Of a stretch of 64,000 bases of DNA, positions 1 to 7,761 are shown piece after piece (position 1 is the stretch's first letter; each line of letters opens with the position of its first letter). A program made the position numbers and the translations under genes. Location: contig NZ_OY762929.1 in the NCBI RefSeq assembly GCF_963666675.1, positions 3,852,001 to 3,916,000 on the forward strand, in the 5' to 3' direction. This DNA is from an uncultured Desulfobacter sp. (GTDB taxonomy: Bacteria > Desulfobacterota > Desulfobacteria > Desulfobacterales > Desulfobacteraceae). Below the pieces are notes generated by a model. It ran no database searches, was not told the origin of the DNA, and saw only the letters and a program-made list of their open reading frames with translations.

Positions 1-462
1 ATGCTTCCCTATAAAACCGGAGGTTTCTTGGTCTGTAGATCAAATTTAGAGACAACGGAATATGATATGGATTTTTTCAAGTACGATCTGAACGCAATCA
101 GCAATGCAAGAACCAGCAATTTTAATGAAATATCGCAAAAGCTGATGCAAATTAACCATCCCAACATAACCTTATGCCCACTTAAACTTGAAAATTCCGT
201 TCCCCAAACCTACCCTTTATTCTTAGATACCATGGATTTACGGGATCATTTATATTTTGAAATGAATAAGAGTGGTTTTGGTGTTGTTAGTTTATATCAT
301 ACGTTAATCTCCGAAGCTGACGAGTCATTTTCAGTGGAACATACTATGTCCGCAAGGATACTTAATCTCCCTGTACATCAAGACATTCTTCCGCAAGATA
401 TCTCCAAAATGGTAACGAAAATGGTGGCTTTGATTAATGAATTTAACAAAAAATATGCATAA
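1..462 (+). CDS. DegT/DnrJ/EryC1-family aminotransferase, 3' end only
   Basis: This is the C-terminal part of a PLP-dependent sugar aminotransferase; the gene begins before the window, so the ATG at base 1 is probably an internal codon. The last 60 residues carry the family's typical tail, with RILNLPVHQDI followed by an acidic DI and a hydrophobic helix (MVTKMVALINEF). The PLP lysine lies outside the window. DegT enzymes transaminate nucleotide-linked keto-sugars. Followed by NeuC- and NeuA-type genes, this one could supply the amino group of a nonulosonic acid precursor, but that role is inferred. It overlaps the next gene by 8 bases. Confidence 0.7.
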   Translation: MLPYKTGGFLVCRSNLETTEYDMDFFKYDLNAISNARTSNFNEISQKLMQINHPNITLCPLKLENSVPQTYPLFLDTMDLRDHLYFEMNKSGFGVVSLYHTLISEADESFSVEHTMSARILNLPVHQDILPQDISKMVTKMVALINEFNKKYA

Positions 463-1543
463 AGAATTCAAACGCTTTGATCTGTATAATCATAAAGATG
501 AATGGAAAAAATACATCCAGATGTTACCCGAAGAGAATCAGGATATTTATTTTGAACCAGGTTATTACCAAATATATCAAGATGCAGGGTACGGCGTTGC
601 TGAATGTGTTGTTTACTCGGAGGATAACAAATTTATTATATATCCTTTTCTAAGAAGGACACTGAAAAACATCGCTTTTGATCACCCCTATTCTGACTAT
701 TCAGACATTGAAGGTGCTTACGGAATAAATGGCGCTGGAACGAATGTCAAAAATATTCGAGACGAACGACAATTTTTCGAAAATTTTTCATCTGAATTTA
801 CCGAGTTTTGTCTTAAAAATAAAATCCTGGCTGAGTTTACTCGTTTCAATTCATTATTGGAAAACCATCACTATTTTTTTCACACATCTATTTTAAAACA
901 AAATCAATCCATCATTGTCAATTTAGCATGTGAAAATTTGATGATTGATAGTTATGCGCACGCTGTTAGAAAAAATATTAAAAAAGCAGAGCGCAACGAA
1001 CTTTCATGGCAAGTGGTTGAAGGCACACATACAACGTCTGAACAGCTTGACCAATTTATGGTTATCTACGAAAGGACAATGGACCGTAATAATGCAAGTG
1101 ATTTTTTTTATTTTGAAAAATCCTATTTTGAAAAATTAAATCGCGAGTTGCAGGATAAAGCGCTTTACTTTTTTATTTTTAAAGAAGATATTTGCGTATC
1201 AACGGAACTGGTATTAAAAGGTGCTCAGACAGCGTACTCTTTCCTCGGCGGAACAGATGCCGATTACTACGCATTGGGATCAAATTCATTTTTAAAGCAT
1301 AAAATTCATCTACACCTTAAGGCTATAGGAGTAAAGTACTTTTACCTGGGCGGTGGAACAACTGACAACGATGGGATTTTCAATTATAAAAAGCGTTTTG
1401 CTAAGAATGGTGTCATTGATTTTTTTATAGGCAAGCGAATCTTTTTTAACGAAGAATATGATAATCTTATTTCACAATGGGAGCAGCTAAACCCTGGTAA
1501 AAAGGATAAATATAAAAATTTTTTAACCCGGTATCGATTATAA
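455..1543 (+). CDS. FemAB/GNAT-like acyltransferase
   Basis: A protein of about 362 residues resembling the FemAB / BioF2-like branch of the GNAT superfamily, which transfers aminoacyl or acyl groups to amino sugars or lipid-linked glycans. The visible support is the tract AVRKNIKKAERNEL, typical of the central helix, then LVLKGAQTAYSFLGGTDADY and YFYLGGG(T) near the C-terminus. No signal peptide is seen, so it is probably cytoplasmic. I place the start at ATG 455 (8-base overlap with the aminotransferase); ATG 437 is an alternative and neither has a good ribosome site. Next to an aminotransferase and NeuC it may N-acylate an amino sugar. The substrate is unknown. Confidence 0.6.
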   Translation: MHKEFKRFDLYNHKDEWKKYIQMLPEENQDIYFEPGYYQIYQDAGYGVAECVVYSEDNKFIIYPFLRRTLKNIAFDHPYSDYSDIEGAYGINGAGTNVKNIRDERQFFENFSSEFTEFCLKNKILAEFTRFNSLLENHHYFFHTSILKQNQSIIVNLACENLMIDSYAHAVRKNIKKAERNELSWQVVEGTHTTSEQLDQFMVIYERTMDRNNASDFFYFEKSYFEKLNRELQDKALYFFIFKEDICVSTELVLKGAQTAYSFLGGTDADYYALGSNSFLKHKIHLHLKAIGVKYFYLGGGTTDNDGIFNYKKRFAKNGVIDFFIGKRIFFNEEYDNLISQWEQLNPGKKDKYKNFLTRYRL

Positions 1544-2703
1544 TGAAAAGAATTGCGATATTTACAACGACCCGAGCAGAATTCGGTGCGTTTATCCCAT
1601 TGATCAAAGCAATAGAGAAATCCAATAAAATCAGCTATTCTCTTTTCGTAGGCGGGGCTCACCTTGCCCAAGAATACGGTTATACATATGAGGAGGTAAA
1701 AAAACAGGGGTTCCATGTCACCCAAACCTTTGATTACCTGCTAAATGAAAATTCGATGTCATCGATCAGTAAAAGCTGTGGAATTAATATAATTGATATG
1801 GCCTCTATATTTGAACAGTTCAATTTTGACATCGTCTGTTTAGCAGGAGATCGATATGAACTTTTGCCCATAGCCTTGACGGCTATTTTGTTTCGTAAAC
1901 CCATTATACATCTCTATGGCGGAGAAATTACCGAGGGCGTTATTGATGACCAAGTCAGGAACATGCTAACAAAAGCGGCACATTTACATTTCACCTCATG
2001 CCGGGAGTATGCAACGAATGTACAAAAAATGGGTGAAGAAAGTTGGCGAATTCATTCTGTAGGTGAACTGGTTATTGATAATGTAAAAAATATTCCCCGA
2101 TTAAGTAAAAAACAAATTTTTGAAGATGTTGGAATCGATCCCAAAAGGAAAACTGTTATTTTGACGTATCACCCGGTTACGCTTCAAGAAAATTTAGAAA
2201 TAATCGAACAATTTGAGTGTATAATAAAGGCATTAAAAAAATTTGACTACCAGGTGGTCATAACAGCTCCAAATGCTGAAATCGGAAGCGATGATCTGCT
2301 GAACTATATTCACTCAATAGTCGCTAAAGAGCCTAATTTTATTTTTGTATATTCACTTGGCATCATTCGCTATTATAGTTTATTGCCGTATTGCCGTTTT
2401 ATGATTGGAAATTCATCTAGTGGATTATTAGAAGCCCCTTTTTTCAAAGTTCCAACGGTTAATATTGGACCCCGACAGGCAGGAAGGCTTTCGCATGAAA
2501 GTGTAATCAATTGTGATTGTTGTGAGAGTGACATTGAAGAAACGATTCGAAAAGTAGAAGAAAGTGGGTTTCAAGAAATGGTTTCTGAAATGGAATTCAA
2601 ACTGGGCGATGGTTTTGCTGCTGAGAAGATAGTCATGACACTTGAAAAAATAAAAATAAATTCCAGGCTTTTGACAAAAAAACATATTCAGGACAATAGT
2701 TAA
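1543..2703 (+). CDS. neuC: UDP-N-acetylglucosamine 2-epimerase (hydrolysing), NeuC/LegG type
   Basis: This 386-residue protein belongs to the hydrolysing UDP-HexNAc 2-epimerases, which release ManNAc (sialic acid route) or the 2,4-diacetamido-6-deoxy mannose analogue (legionaminic route). The start TTTRAEFGAFIPLIKAI, the GDRYELLPIALTA tract and HLYGGEITEGVIDDQVRN are diagnostic, followed by GNSSSGLLEAP in the C-terminal UDP-binding half. Length is normal for the family. Its ATG overlaps the previous stop by one base (TAATG), and the next gene overlaps in the same way, so the run is translationally coupled. Which sugar it handles cannot be read from sequence; the neighbouring DegT aminotransferase favours an amino-sugar analogue over plain ManNAc. 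Confidence 0.85.
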   Translation: MKRIAIFTTTRAEFGAFIPLIKAIEKSNKISYSLFVGGAHLAQEYGYTYEEVKKQGFHVTQTFDYLLNENSMSSISKSCGINIIDMASIFEQFNFDIVCLAGDRYELLPIALTAILFRKPIIHLYGGEITEGVIDDQVRNMLTKAAHLHFTSCREYATNVQKMGEESWRIHSVGELVIDNVKNIPRLSKKQIFEDVGIDPKRKTVILTYHPVTLQENLEIIEQFECIIKALKKFDYQVVITAPNAEIGSDDLLNYIHSIVAKEPNFIFVYSLGIIRYYSLLPYCRFMIGNSSSGLLEAPFFKVPTVNIGPRQAGRLSHESVINCDCCESDIEETIRKVEESGFQEMVSEMEFKLGDGFAAEKIVMTLEKIKINSRLLTKKHIQDNS

Positions 2704-3362
2704 TGACACCTCACAACATCTGGGACCATATCTTTCTATCGAAAGAATGGGGGCGTTATCCATCAGAACATCTTGTTCGTTTTACAGCAATAAATTTTTA
2801 TAAAGCCAACCGAAAAGGTAAGATATTAGAAGTTGGTTGTGGCCCTGGAGCAAATATTTGGTTTTTCGGCAGAGAAGGGTTAGACGCATATGGCATTGAT
2901 TCAAGCTCCGTTGCGATAAGGCAGGCTGAAAAAAGATTAAGCGAAGACAAGATAAGTGCAAATTTGCGTGTTGGTGACATTGAAAAATTGCCTTACGAGG
3001 ATCAAATATTTGATGCTGTTGTGGACAGTGCATGTCTTTACAATAACAGCACCGAAAAAACTAAAAGAATATTGAATGAAGTTAAAAGGGTGCTGAAACC
3101 CGGCGGTCTATTTTTCAGTCAAACTTTTGCGGATGATACGCATAAAGGCGAGAATTTTAAACAACTATCAGCCTTGGAATTCACCGATGCGACTGATGGT
3201 CCTTTCGCAAATTCCGGATTGTTTCGTTTGTCGAGTAGAAAGTCAATTGATGAATTGTATGGGGCGTATTTTACAATATTAAACTGCGATAAACTTTTAC
3301 AGCAGTTGGACAAAACCGGAATAACAATCAGTCACTGGATTATTGTTTCACAAAAGGCTTGA
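2703..3362 (+). CDS. class I SAM-dependent methyltransferase
   Basis: A 219-residue Rossmann methyltransferase. Motif I is ILEVGCGPGANIWFFG (about residues 40-55), followed by the acidic end of strand 2 in YGIDSS, and motif IV/post-motif VLKPGGLFFSQTF. It probably methylates a sugar or sugar nucleotide in the cytoplasm, since it lies inside the NeuC-NeuA gene run. The start overlaps the neuC stop by one base. Target atom and substrate are unknown. Methylated nonulosonic acids exist in nature, but this assignment to that role is inference only. Confidence 0.75.
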   Translation: MTPHNIWDHIFLSKEWGRYPSEHLVRFTAINFYKANRKGKILEVGCGPGANIWFFGREGLDAYGIDSSSVAIRQAEKRLSEDKISANLRVGDIEKLPYEDQIFDAVVDSACLYNNSTEKTKRILNEVKRVLKPGGLFFSQTFADDTHKGENFKQLSALEFTDATDGPFANSGLFRLSSRKSIDELYGAYFTILNCDKLLQQLDKTGITISHWIIVSQKA

Positions 3363-3374
3363 AAGACATAAGGC

Positions 3375-4403
3375 ATGAAAGACATAATGAAATATTCACC
3401 AATGCGTGTTTTAGTGGTCGGGTTGGGAAGTATCGGCAAGCGGCATATAGAGGTCATAAAAACACTTTATCCAAACTTTATAGTTAGTGTCCTGAGGCAC
3501 AAAAAATGCTGTGACGAGGACGTTGCCAAGTTGAGGTTGGAAAAATGTTTTACCCAAATAAAAGAGGCAATAAAATTTCAACCTCATTTTGCAGTTATAG
3601 CGAATCCAGCAACATTTCATATTGAAGTTGCTATGGAATTGGCACAGGCAGGAATACATCTGTTAATTGAAAAGCCATTATCCCATGTTGTAAATGGAAT
3701 TGATGCGTTAATCAGTCTCTGCCAAGAGCGCAATATTAAGCTGATGACAGCATACAATTTGCGTTTTTTACCATCTTTAACGGCATTTCGTGAGTATTTA
3801 GAGTCACAGGCCGCTGGAAAAATTATTTCAGTACGTGCTGAAGTGGGGCAGCATTTATCAGGTTGGAGACCCACCGTTGACTATCGCAATACAGTAACGG
3901 CCCAAAAGAGACTGGGGGGAGGCGTACTCCTTGAATTAACTCATGATATTGATTACCTGTTATGGCTGTTTGGGCCTGCTGCATGGGTCAAGGCAAATAC
4001 ATCACAGCAAGGTCAATTCGAGATTGACGTTGAGGACACATCTCACCTCATTATCGGTTTTAAAAAAAATCAATTGGTCGCAACTTTAAATCTCGATTTT
4101 ATTCGGCATGATACCTGTCGATATTGTATTGCAATTGGTGACAAAGGATCATTGCGCTGGGATGCCGTCGCCGGCACGATTGAGTCCTTTGCGGAAGGCG
4201 CAACAGAATGGCAGCCGCTTTTTGAACATAAAGTTGAAAGAAATTACACATATGAAAAAGAGATTAAGCATTTCGTGGAATGTGTTTCACATGGTCTATC
4301 TCCTGTGATTACAGGAAAAGATGGCAGAGATTCTGTAGAGATAGTTGAAGCTGCTAAAAAATCCTCAGAACTTGGAAAAACTATTTATTTGACAGGAGAA
4401 TAA
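3375..4403 (+). CDS. Gfo/Idh/MocA-family oxidoreductase
   Basis: A 342-residue NAD(P)-dependent sugar oxidoreductase. The N-terminal Rossmann motif is VLVVGLGSIGKRHIEVI, followed by VIANPATFH and the family's catalytic-lysine motif LLIEKPLS. The C-terminal alpha/beta domain begins near NLRFLPSL and includes GGGVLLELTHDIDYLLWLFG. Three in-frame ATGs are possible (3375, 3387, 3402); I keep the first. Gfo/Idh enzymes oxidise or reduce sugars or sugar nucleotides. This one sits between a methyltransferase and a CMP-sugar synthetase and probably modifies the same nonulosonic acid or its precursor. It is one of five such domains in the window. Confidence 0.8.
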   Translation: MKDIMKYSPMRVLVVGLGSIGKRHIEVIKTLYPNFIVSVLRHKKCCDEDVAKLRLEKCFTQIKEAIKFQPHFAVIANPATFHIEVAMELAQAGIHLLIEKPLSHVVNGIDALISLCQERNIKLMTAYNLRFLPSLTAFREYLESQAAGKIISVRAEVGQHLSGWRPTVDYRNTVTAQKRLGGGVLLELTHDIDYLLWLFGPAAWVKANTSQQGQFEIDVEDTSHLIIGFKKNQLVATLNLDFIRHDTCRYCIAIGDKGSLRWDAVAGTIESFAEGATEWQPLFEHKVERNYTYEKEIKHFVECVSHGLSPVITGKDGRDSVEIVEAAKKSSELGKTIYLTGE

Positions 4404-4410
4404 TCCCGAA

Positions 4411-5136
4411 TTGACAAAAAAAAATAATCGGTATGTGGGATTGATTTGCGCGAGAGGTGGCTCCAAAGGTATTCCCAAGAAAAACATTCGCAATATTTGT
4501 GGTAAGCCGTTAATTGCATGGTCGATTCAACTTGCATTAAAAATCCCCAGAATTTCAAGAGTATTGGTATCTACAGATTCTGAAGAAATAGCACAAATTG
4601 CAAAACAATACGGTGCCGAGGTGCCTTTTATACGACCTGACGAGTTAGCCCAAGATGATAGTCCTGAATGGATGGTCTGGAGACACGCATTGGATTATTT
4701 AAATCAAAATGATTCTGAACAAGTGGACGGATTGGTGGTTTTACCCCCGACCGCTCCCTGTCGAAATGAGACAGATATTGAAAATTGTCTGGATGAATAT
4801 GAAAAAGCTGACTCCGATGTAATAATGACAAATACGGATGCCCATCGAAATCCTTATTATAATATGCTTAAAAAAGATAAAGAGGGGTATGTATCAATCG
4901 CAGTCCCTTTTCCAACTACATTGGTTGGAAGACAAAAAGCCCCAATTGTCTTTGACGCAACAACCGTTGCTTATGTTGCAAATCCAACATTTGTTTTACA
5001 AAACAACAAAATGTTTGATGGAAAGGTACGAAGCGTTTATGTTCCGCCCGAAAGAGCGCTCGATATTGATACTTTATTCGACTTTAGAATTGCAGAATTT
5101 TTACTCAATGAATCAGCAGGAGTCCAAGAGCCATGA
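4411..5136 (+). CDS. neuA: CMP-N-acetylneuraminate-type cytidylyltransferase
   Basis: A 241-residue acylneuraminate cytidylyltransferase, which joins CMP from CTP to the anomeric carbon of a nonulosonic acid. It shows the CTP-binding signature LICARGGSKGIPKKN at residues 10-24, then VSTDSEEIAQIAKQYGAEVP, RPDELA and VLPPTAPCR, all classical for NeuA/PseF/LegF. The start is TTG (4411) with an upstream CAGGAG; no better ATG exists. It overlaps the following SDR by ATGA. The enzyme may act on legionaminic-, sialic- or another nonulosonic acid. A matching NeuB synthase is not in the window and is presumably upstream. Confidence 0.85.
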   Translation: MTKKNNRYVGLICARGGSKGIPKKNIRNICGKPLIAWSIQLALKIPRISRVLVSTDSEEIAQIAKQYGAEVPFIRPDELAQDDSPEWMVWRHALDYLNQNDSEQVDGLVVLPPTAPCRNETDIENCLDEYEKADSDVIMTNTDAHRNPYYNMLKKDKEGYVSIAVPFPTTLVGRQKAPIVFDATTVAYVANPTFVLQNNKMFDGKVRSVYVPPERALDIDTLFDFRIAEFLLNESAGVQEP

Positions 5137-5936
5137 ATATGAGAACTATACAGAATTTGATAAATCTTGAAGGGCGGAGAGCATTGATTACCGGAGGTGC
5201 GGGACATATCGGACATGCAATGGCTGAGGCCATAGCAGAACTGGGAGGAGGCTTGATCCTCGTTGATCTTGCAGGAGCTGATTATCCATTTCTGGACAGG
5301 CTAAAAAAGCTGACGGATGATATTGAATGTATAGATTGCGATTTAGAAAAAGAAGATCAACGGACCAAGTTGATGGATAAAATTAAAAGCGATAAAAAGG
5401 GGCTCGATATTTTAATTAACAGTGCCGCTTTTGTCGGTACTACAGATTTAAAAGGTTGGGGAACGCCTTTTGAAGAACAGACTGTTGATACATGGCGTCG
5501 TGCTGTTGAAGTCAACCTTACTGCATGTTTTGATATAATTAAACAAGCAACTCCTCTACTAAGGGAAAGCAATCATCCATCTGTTATAAATATAGGTTCC
5601 ACCTATGGTGTTGTCGGTCCTGATTACGCTCTTTATGAAGGCACAACAATGGGAAATGCAGCCGCTTACGCTGCTGCAAAAGGAGGATTAGTCCAATTAA
5701 CCAGATGGTTGGCTACAACGTTAGCCCCTAAAATACGAATTAATATGATTTCACCAGGGGGTGTTTACCGGAACCAAAATGAGGCATTTGTAAATAGATA
5801 TGAAGCACGCACGCCACTTGAGAGGATGGCAACTGAGGAGGATTTTAAAGGTATTACGGCTTACCTATCTAGTGACCTGTCCAATTATGTAACAGGACAA
5901 AATTTTATGATTGATGGCGGTTGGACTGCCTGGTAA
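5133..5936 (+). CDS. short-chain dehydrogenase/reductase (PtmA-like position)
   Basis: A 267-residue classical SDR with the nucleotide motif ITGGAGHIGHAMA near residue 19, NSAA in the NNAG position, a serine (INIGSTYG) and the catalytic YAAAK, and a C-terminal DGGWTAW typical of the family. It begins inside the stop of the CMP-sugar synthetase (ATGA overlap), so the two are coupled. The same pairing of a NeuA-like enzyme with an SDR is known from flagellar nonulosonic acid loci (ptmB/ptmA of Campylobacter). Its reaction on the sugar is not established here; by context it modifies a nonulosonic acid or a precursor. Confidence 0.8.
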   Translation: MNMRTIQNLINLEGRRALITGGAGHIGHAMAEAIAELGGGLILVDLAGADYPFLDRLKKLTDDIECIDCDLEKEDQRTKLMDKIKSDKKGLDILINSAAFVGTTDLKGWGTPFEEQTVDTWRRAVEVNLTACFDIIKQATPLLRESNHPSVINIGSTYGVVGPDYALYEGTTMGNAAAYAAAKGGLVQLTRWLATTLAPKIRINMISPGGVYRNQNEAFVNRYEARTPLERMATEEDFKGITAYLSSDLSNYVTGQNFMIDGGWTAW

Positions 5937-6021
5937 AAAAAGTCGTTTGATTATTTTATCCACCCATGCTCGCGAAAGCTACGTCAGCTCATTGAAAGTC
6001 TCTAAAAATTGAAGGAGTCAA

Positions 6022-6780
6022 ATGACTATGATAAATCAGATGAATGCAAAATTTAATGCATCTGTAAAAGAAGTTGAATCCAGAAAACAACTTGCTGAAT
6101 TATTCAGAGCAAATCCGATCGTTGAAGATGAGTTATTCATGAATTTACCTTTATTTATCAATCGACAAAATTTATCGCAAATTTTATATATCAACGAAAT
6201 ATATCAACAAATTTTAGGCGTGCACGGCAAGATTTTTGAGTTTGGTGTTCGCTGGGGAAGAAATATGGCGCTCTATGAATCTTTGCGTGGAGTATACGAG
6301 CCATTTAACCATAATCGTAAAATAGTCGGTTTTGACACATTCGAAGGCTTTCCTTCCGTTGATACAAAAGATGGAGAAGCTGATATCATAAAAAAAAATG
6401 CGTTCAAAGTTCCTGATGACTATAAAGAGTATTTAGAAAAAATTCTTGATTATCATGAAACTGAAAGCCCAATCTCACATATTAAAAAATACGAACTCAG
6501 AAAAGGCGACGCAAGTGTAGAGGTTGAGAAATATTTAAAAGAAAATCAAGAAACAATTATTGCTCTGGCTTATTTTGATTTTGATATCTATGAGCCCACA
6601 AAAAAGTGCCTTGAACTCATCCGTGATCGTCTTACCCAAGGGAGCATTATCGCGTTTGATGAATTAAATTGCATTGATTATCCTGGGGAAACCATCGCTC
6701 TACAAGAAGTTTTTGGAATAGGAAAATATAAAATCCGCCATTCCAAATTCAGCCCCACACAATCATACATTGTTTTTTGA
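6022..6780 (+). CDS. TylF/MycF-like O-methyltransferase
   Basis: A 252-residue SAM-dependent methyltransferase of the TylF (macrocin O-methyltransferase) type, which methylates sugar hydroxyls. Support is the tract FEFGVRWGRNMALYESL, then GFDTFEGFPSVD, and the metal/substrate tract AYFDFDIYEPTKKCLELI with IIAFDELN. Length fits the family. AAGGAG lies about 9 bases before the ATG. It stands 85 bases after the NeuA/SDR pair, so it may start a separate transcript, and is followed by a sulfotransferase. It probably decorates a sugar of the surface glycan. The acceptor is unknown. Confidence 0.75.
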   Translation: MTMINQMNAKFNASVKEVESRKQLAELFRANPIVEDELFMNLPLFINRQNLSQILYINEIYQQILGVHGKIFEFGVRWGRNMALYESLRGVYEPFNHNRKIVGFDTFEGFPSVDTKDGEADIIKKNAFKVPDDYKEYLEKILDYHETESPISHIKKYELRKGDASVEVEKYLKENQETIIALAYFDFDIYEPTKKCLELIRDRLTQGSIIAFDELNCIDYPGETIALQEVFGIGKYKIRHSKFSPTQSYIVF

Positions 6781-6839
6781 TTATTCAAGCATCTTCATGT
6801 TTCATTTGATTTTCATAATATTCAATTTTAGGGAAAAAA

Positions 6840-7733
6840 ATGATCTTAAACCTCTCTGAAACAGTCCGTGAAAAAGTTGGGCACTCTATTATAATTACCG
6901 GTTCCGGTCGAAGCGGGACAACTATTTTAGGAAAATGTGTTCATAGTTTTGATAAAGTTGAATATATTTACGAGCCCCCATTACTTGTTTCTTTAATGCC
7001 TTTAATCAATCAAATATCCATGGAACAATGGAGATTACTTTATGAAACATATCTTTATGAAGACTTTTTTTGTAATACTTTCATGGGCAGAAGCATCAAT
7101 TGCAATAGAATTGATGACAGCTCTATTTATCGTGTAAAATCAGCGGAAGATGTAGAAAGAAGATTGAACTCATCTTTAAGAAAGCTGGAAATCGAAAGAT
7201 TAACTGCGGAGAGCGTTATCGCATACAAATTCCCAGGTGCCCTGCCATATTTACATAAGGTCACTCAATATTATCCAAATTCTAAAGTCATAATCATTAA
7301 ACGTAACGCTGTTGAAACTATAAATTCATTAATATCAAAGAAATGGTATTCGGACGATATTTTGAAAGGTAATCTTCATTGGCCGTATCGAATGAAAGAC
7401 GGCTTTCGTATTCCTTACTGGGTTAGAGAAAATGATGCGTTAAAATGGGTGAATATGTCTGAAGTTGATCGCTGTGCCTACTATTATATCACTGCGAATG
7501 AAGATGCCGAGACAATAGAGAAAAAGATTGAAATCCGCTATTCGGAGTTGCTGGATGATCCATTACGTATAATACAGGATCTATCGAAACGATTAAATTT
7601 GAATTTCGGTCCGAAAACGAAAGAAATAATCAATGATATAGCACCTACAACAAAAAAAAGAGATTTTTCGATTCTTGATAAAATTTCACCAGATTTAAGG
7701 GATAAAGTTCTTTATTATTCTGAACGGTCTTAA
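6840..7733 (+). CDS. sulfotransferase-family protein
   Basis: A 297-residue PAPS-type sulfotransferase-like protein. The 5'-phosphosulfate loop is IIITGSGRSGTTILGKC near residue 18, and the 3'-phosphate tract follows as PNSKVIIIKRNAVETINSL near residue 143. A good ribosome site (AGGG) precedes the ATG. No signal peptide is seen, so it would act in the cytoplasm on a glycan precursor or lipid-linked sugar. Sulfated surface polysaccharide would fit a marine organism. Sulfotransferase folds also serve other transfers, so the acceptor and even sulfation itself remain inferred. Confidence 0.7.
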   Translation: MILNLSETVREKVGHSIIITGSGRSGTTILGKCVHSFDKVEYIYEPPLLVSLMPLINQISMEQWRLLYETYLYEDFFCNTFMGRSINCNRIDDSSIYRVKSAEDVERRLNSSLRKLEIERLTAESVIAYKFPGALPYLHKVTQYYPNSKVIIIKRNAVETINSLISKKWYSDDILKGNLHWPYRMKDGFRIPYWVRENDALKWVNMSEVDRCAYYYITANEDAETIEKKIEIRYSELLDDPLRIIQDLSKRLNLNFGPKTKEIINDIAPTTKKRDFSILDKISPDLRDKVLYYSERS

Positions 7734-7761
7734 TCCTTATGGTACAAGAGGATGTGTTCCA

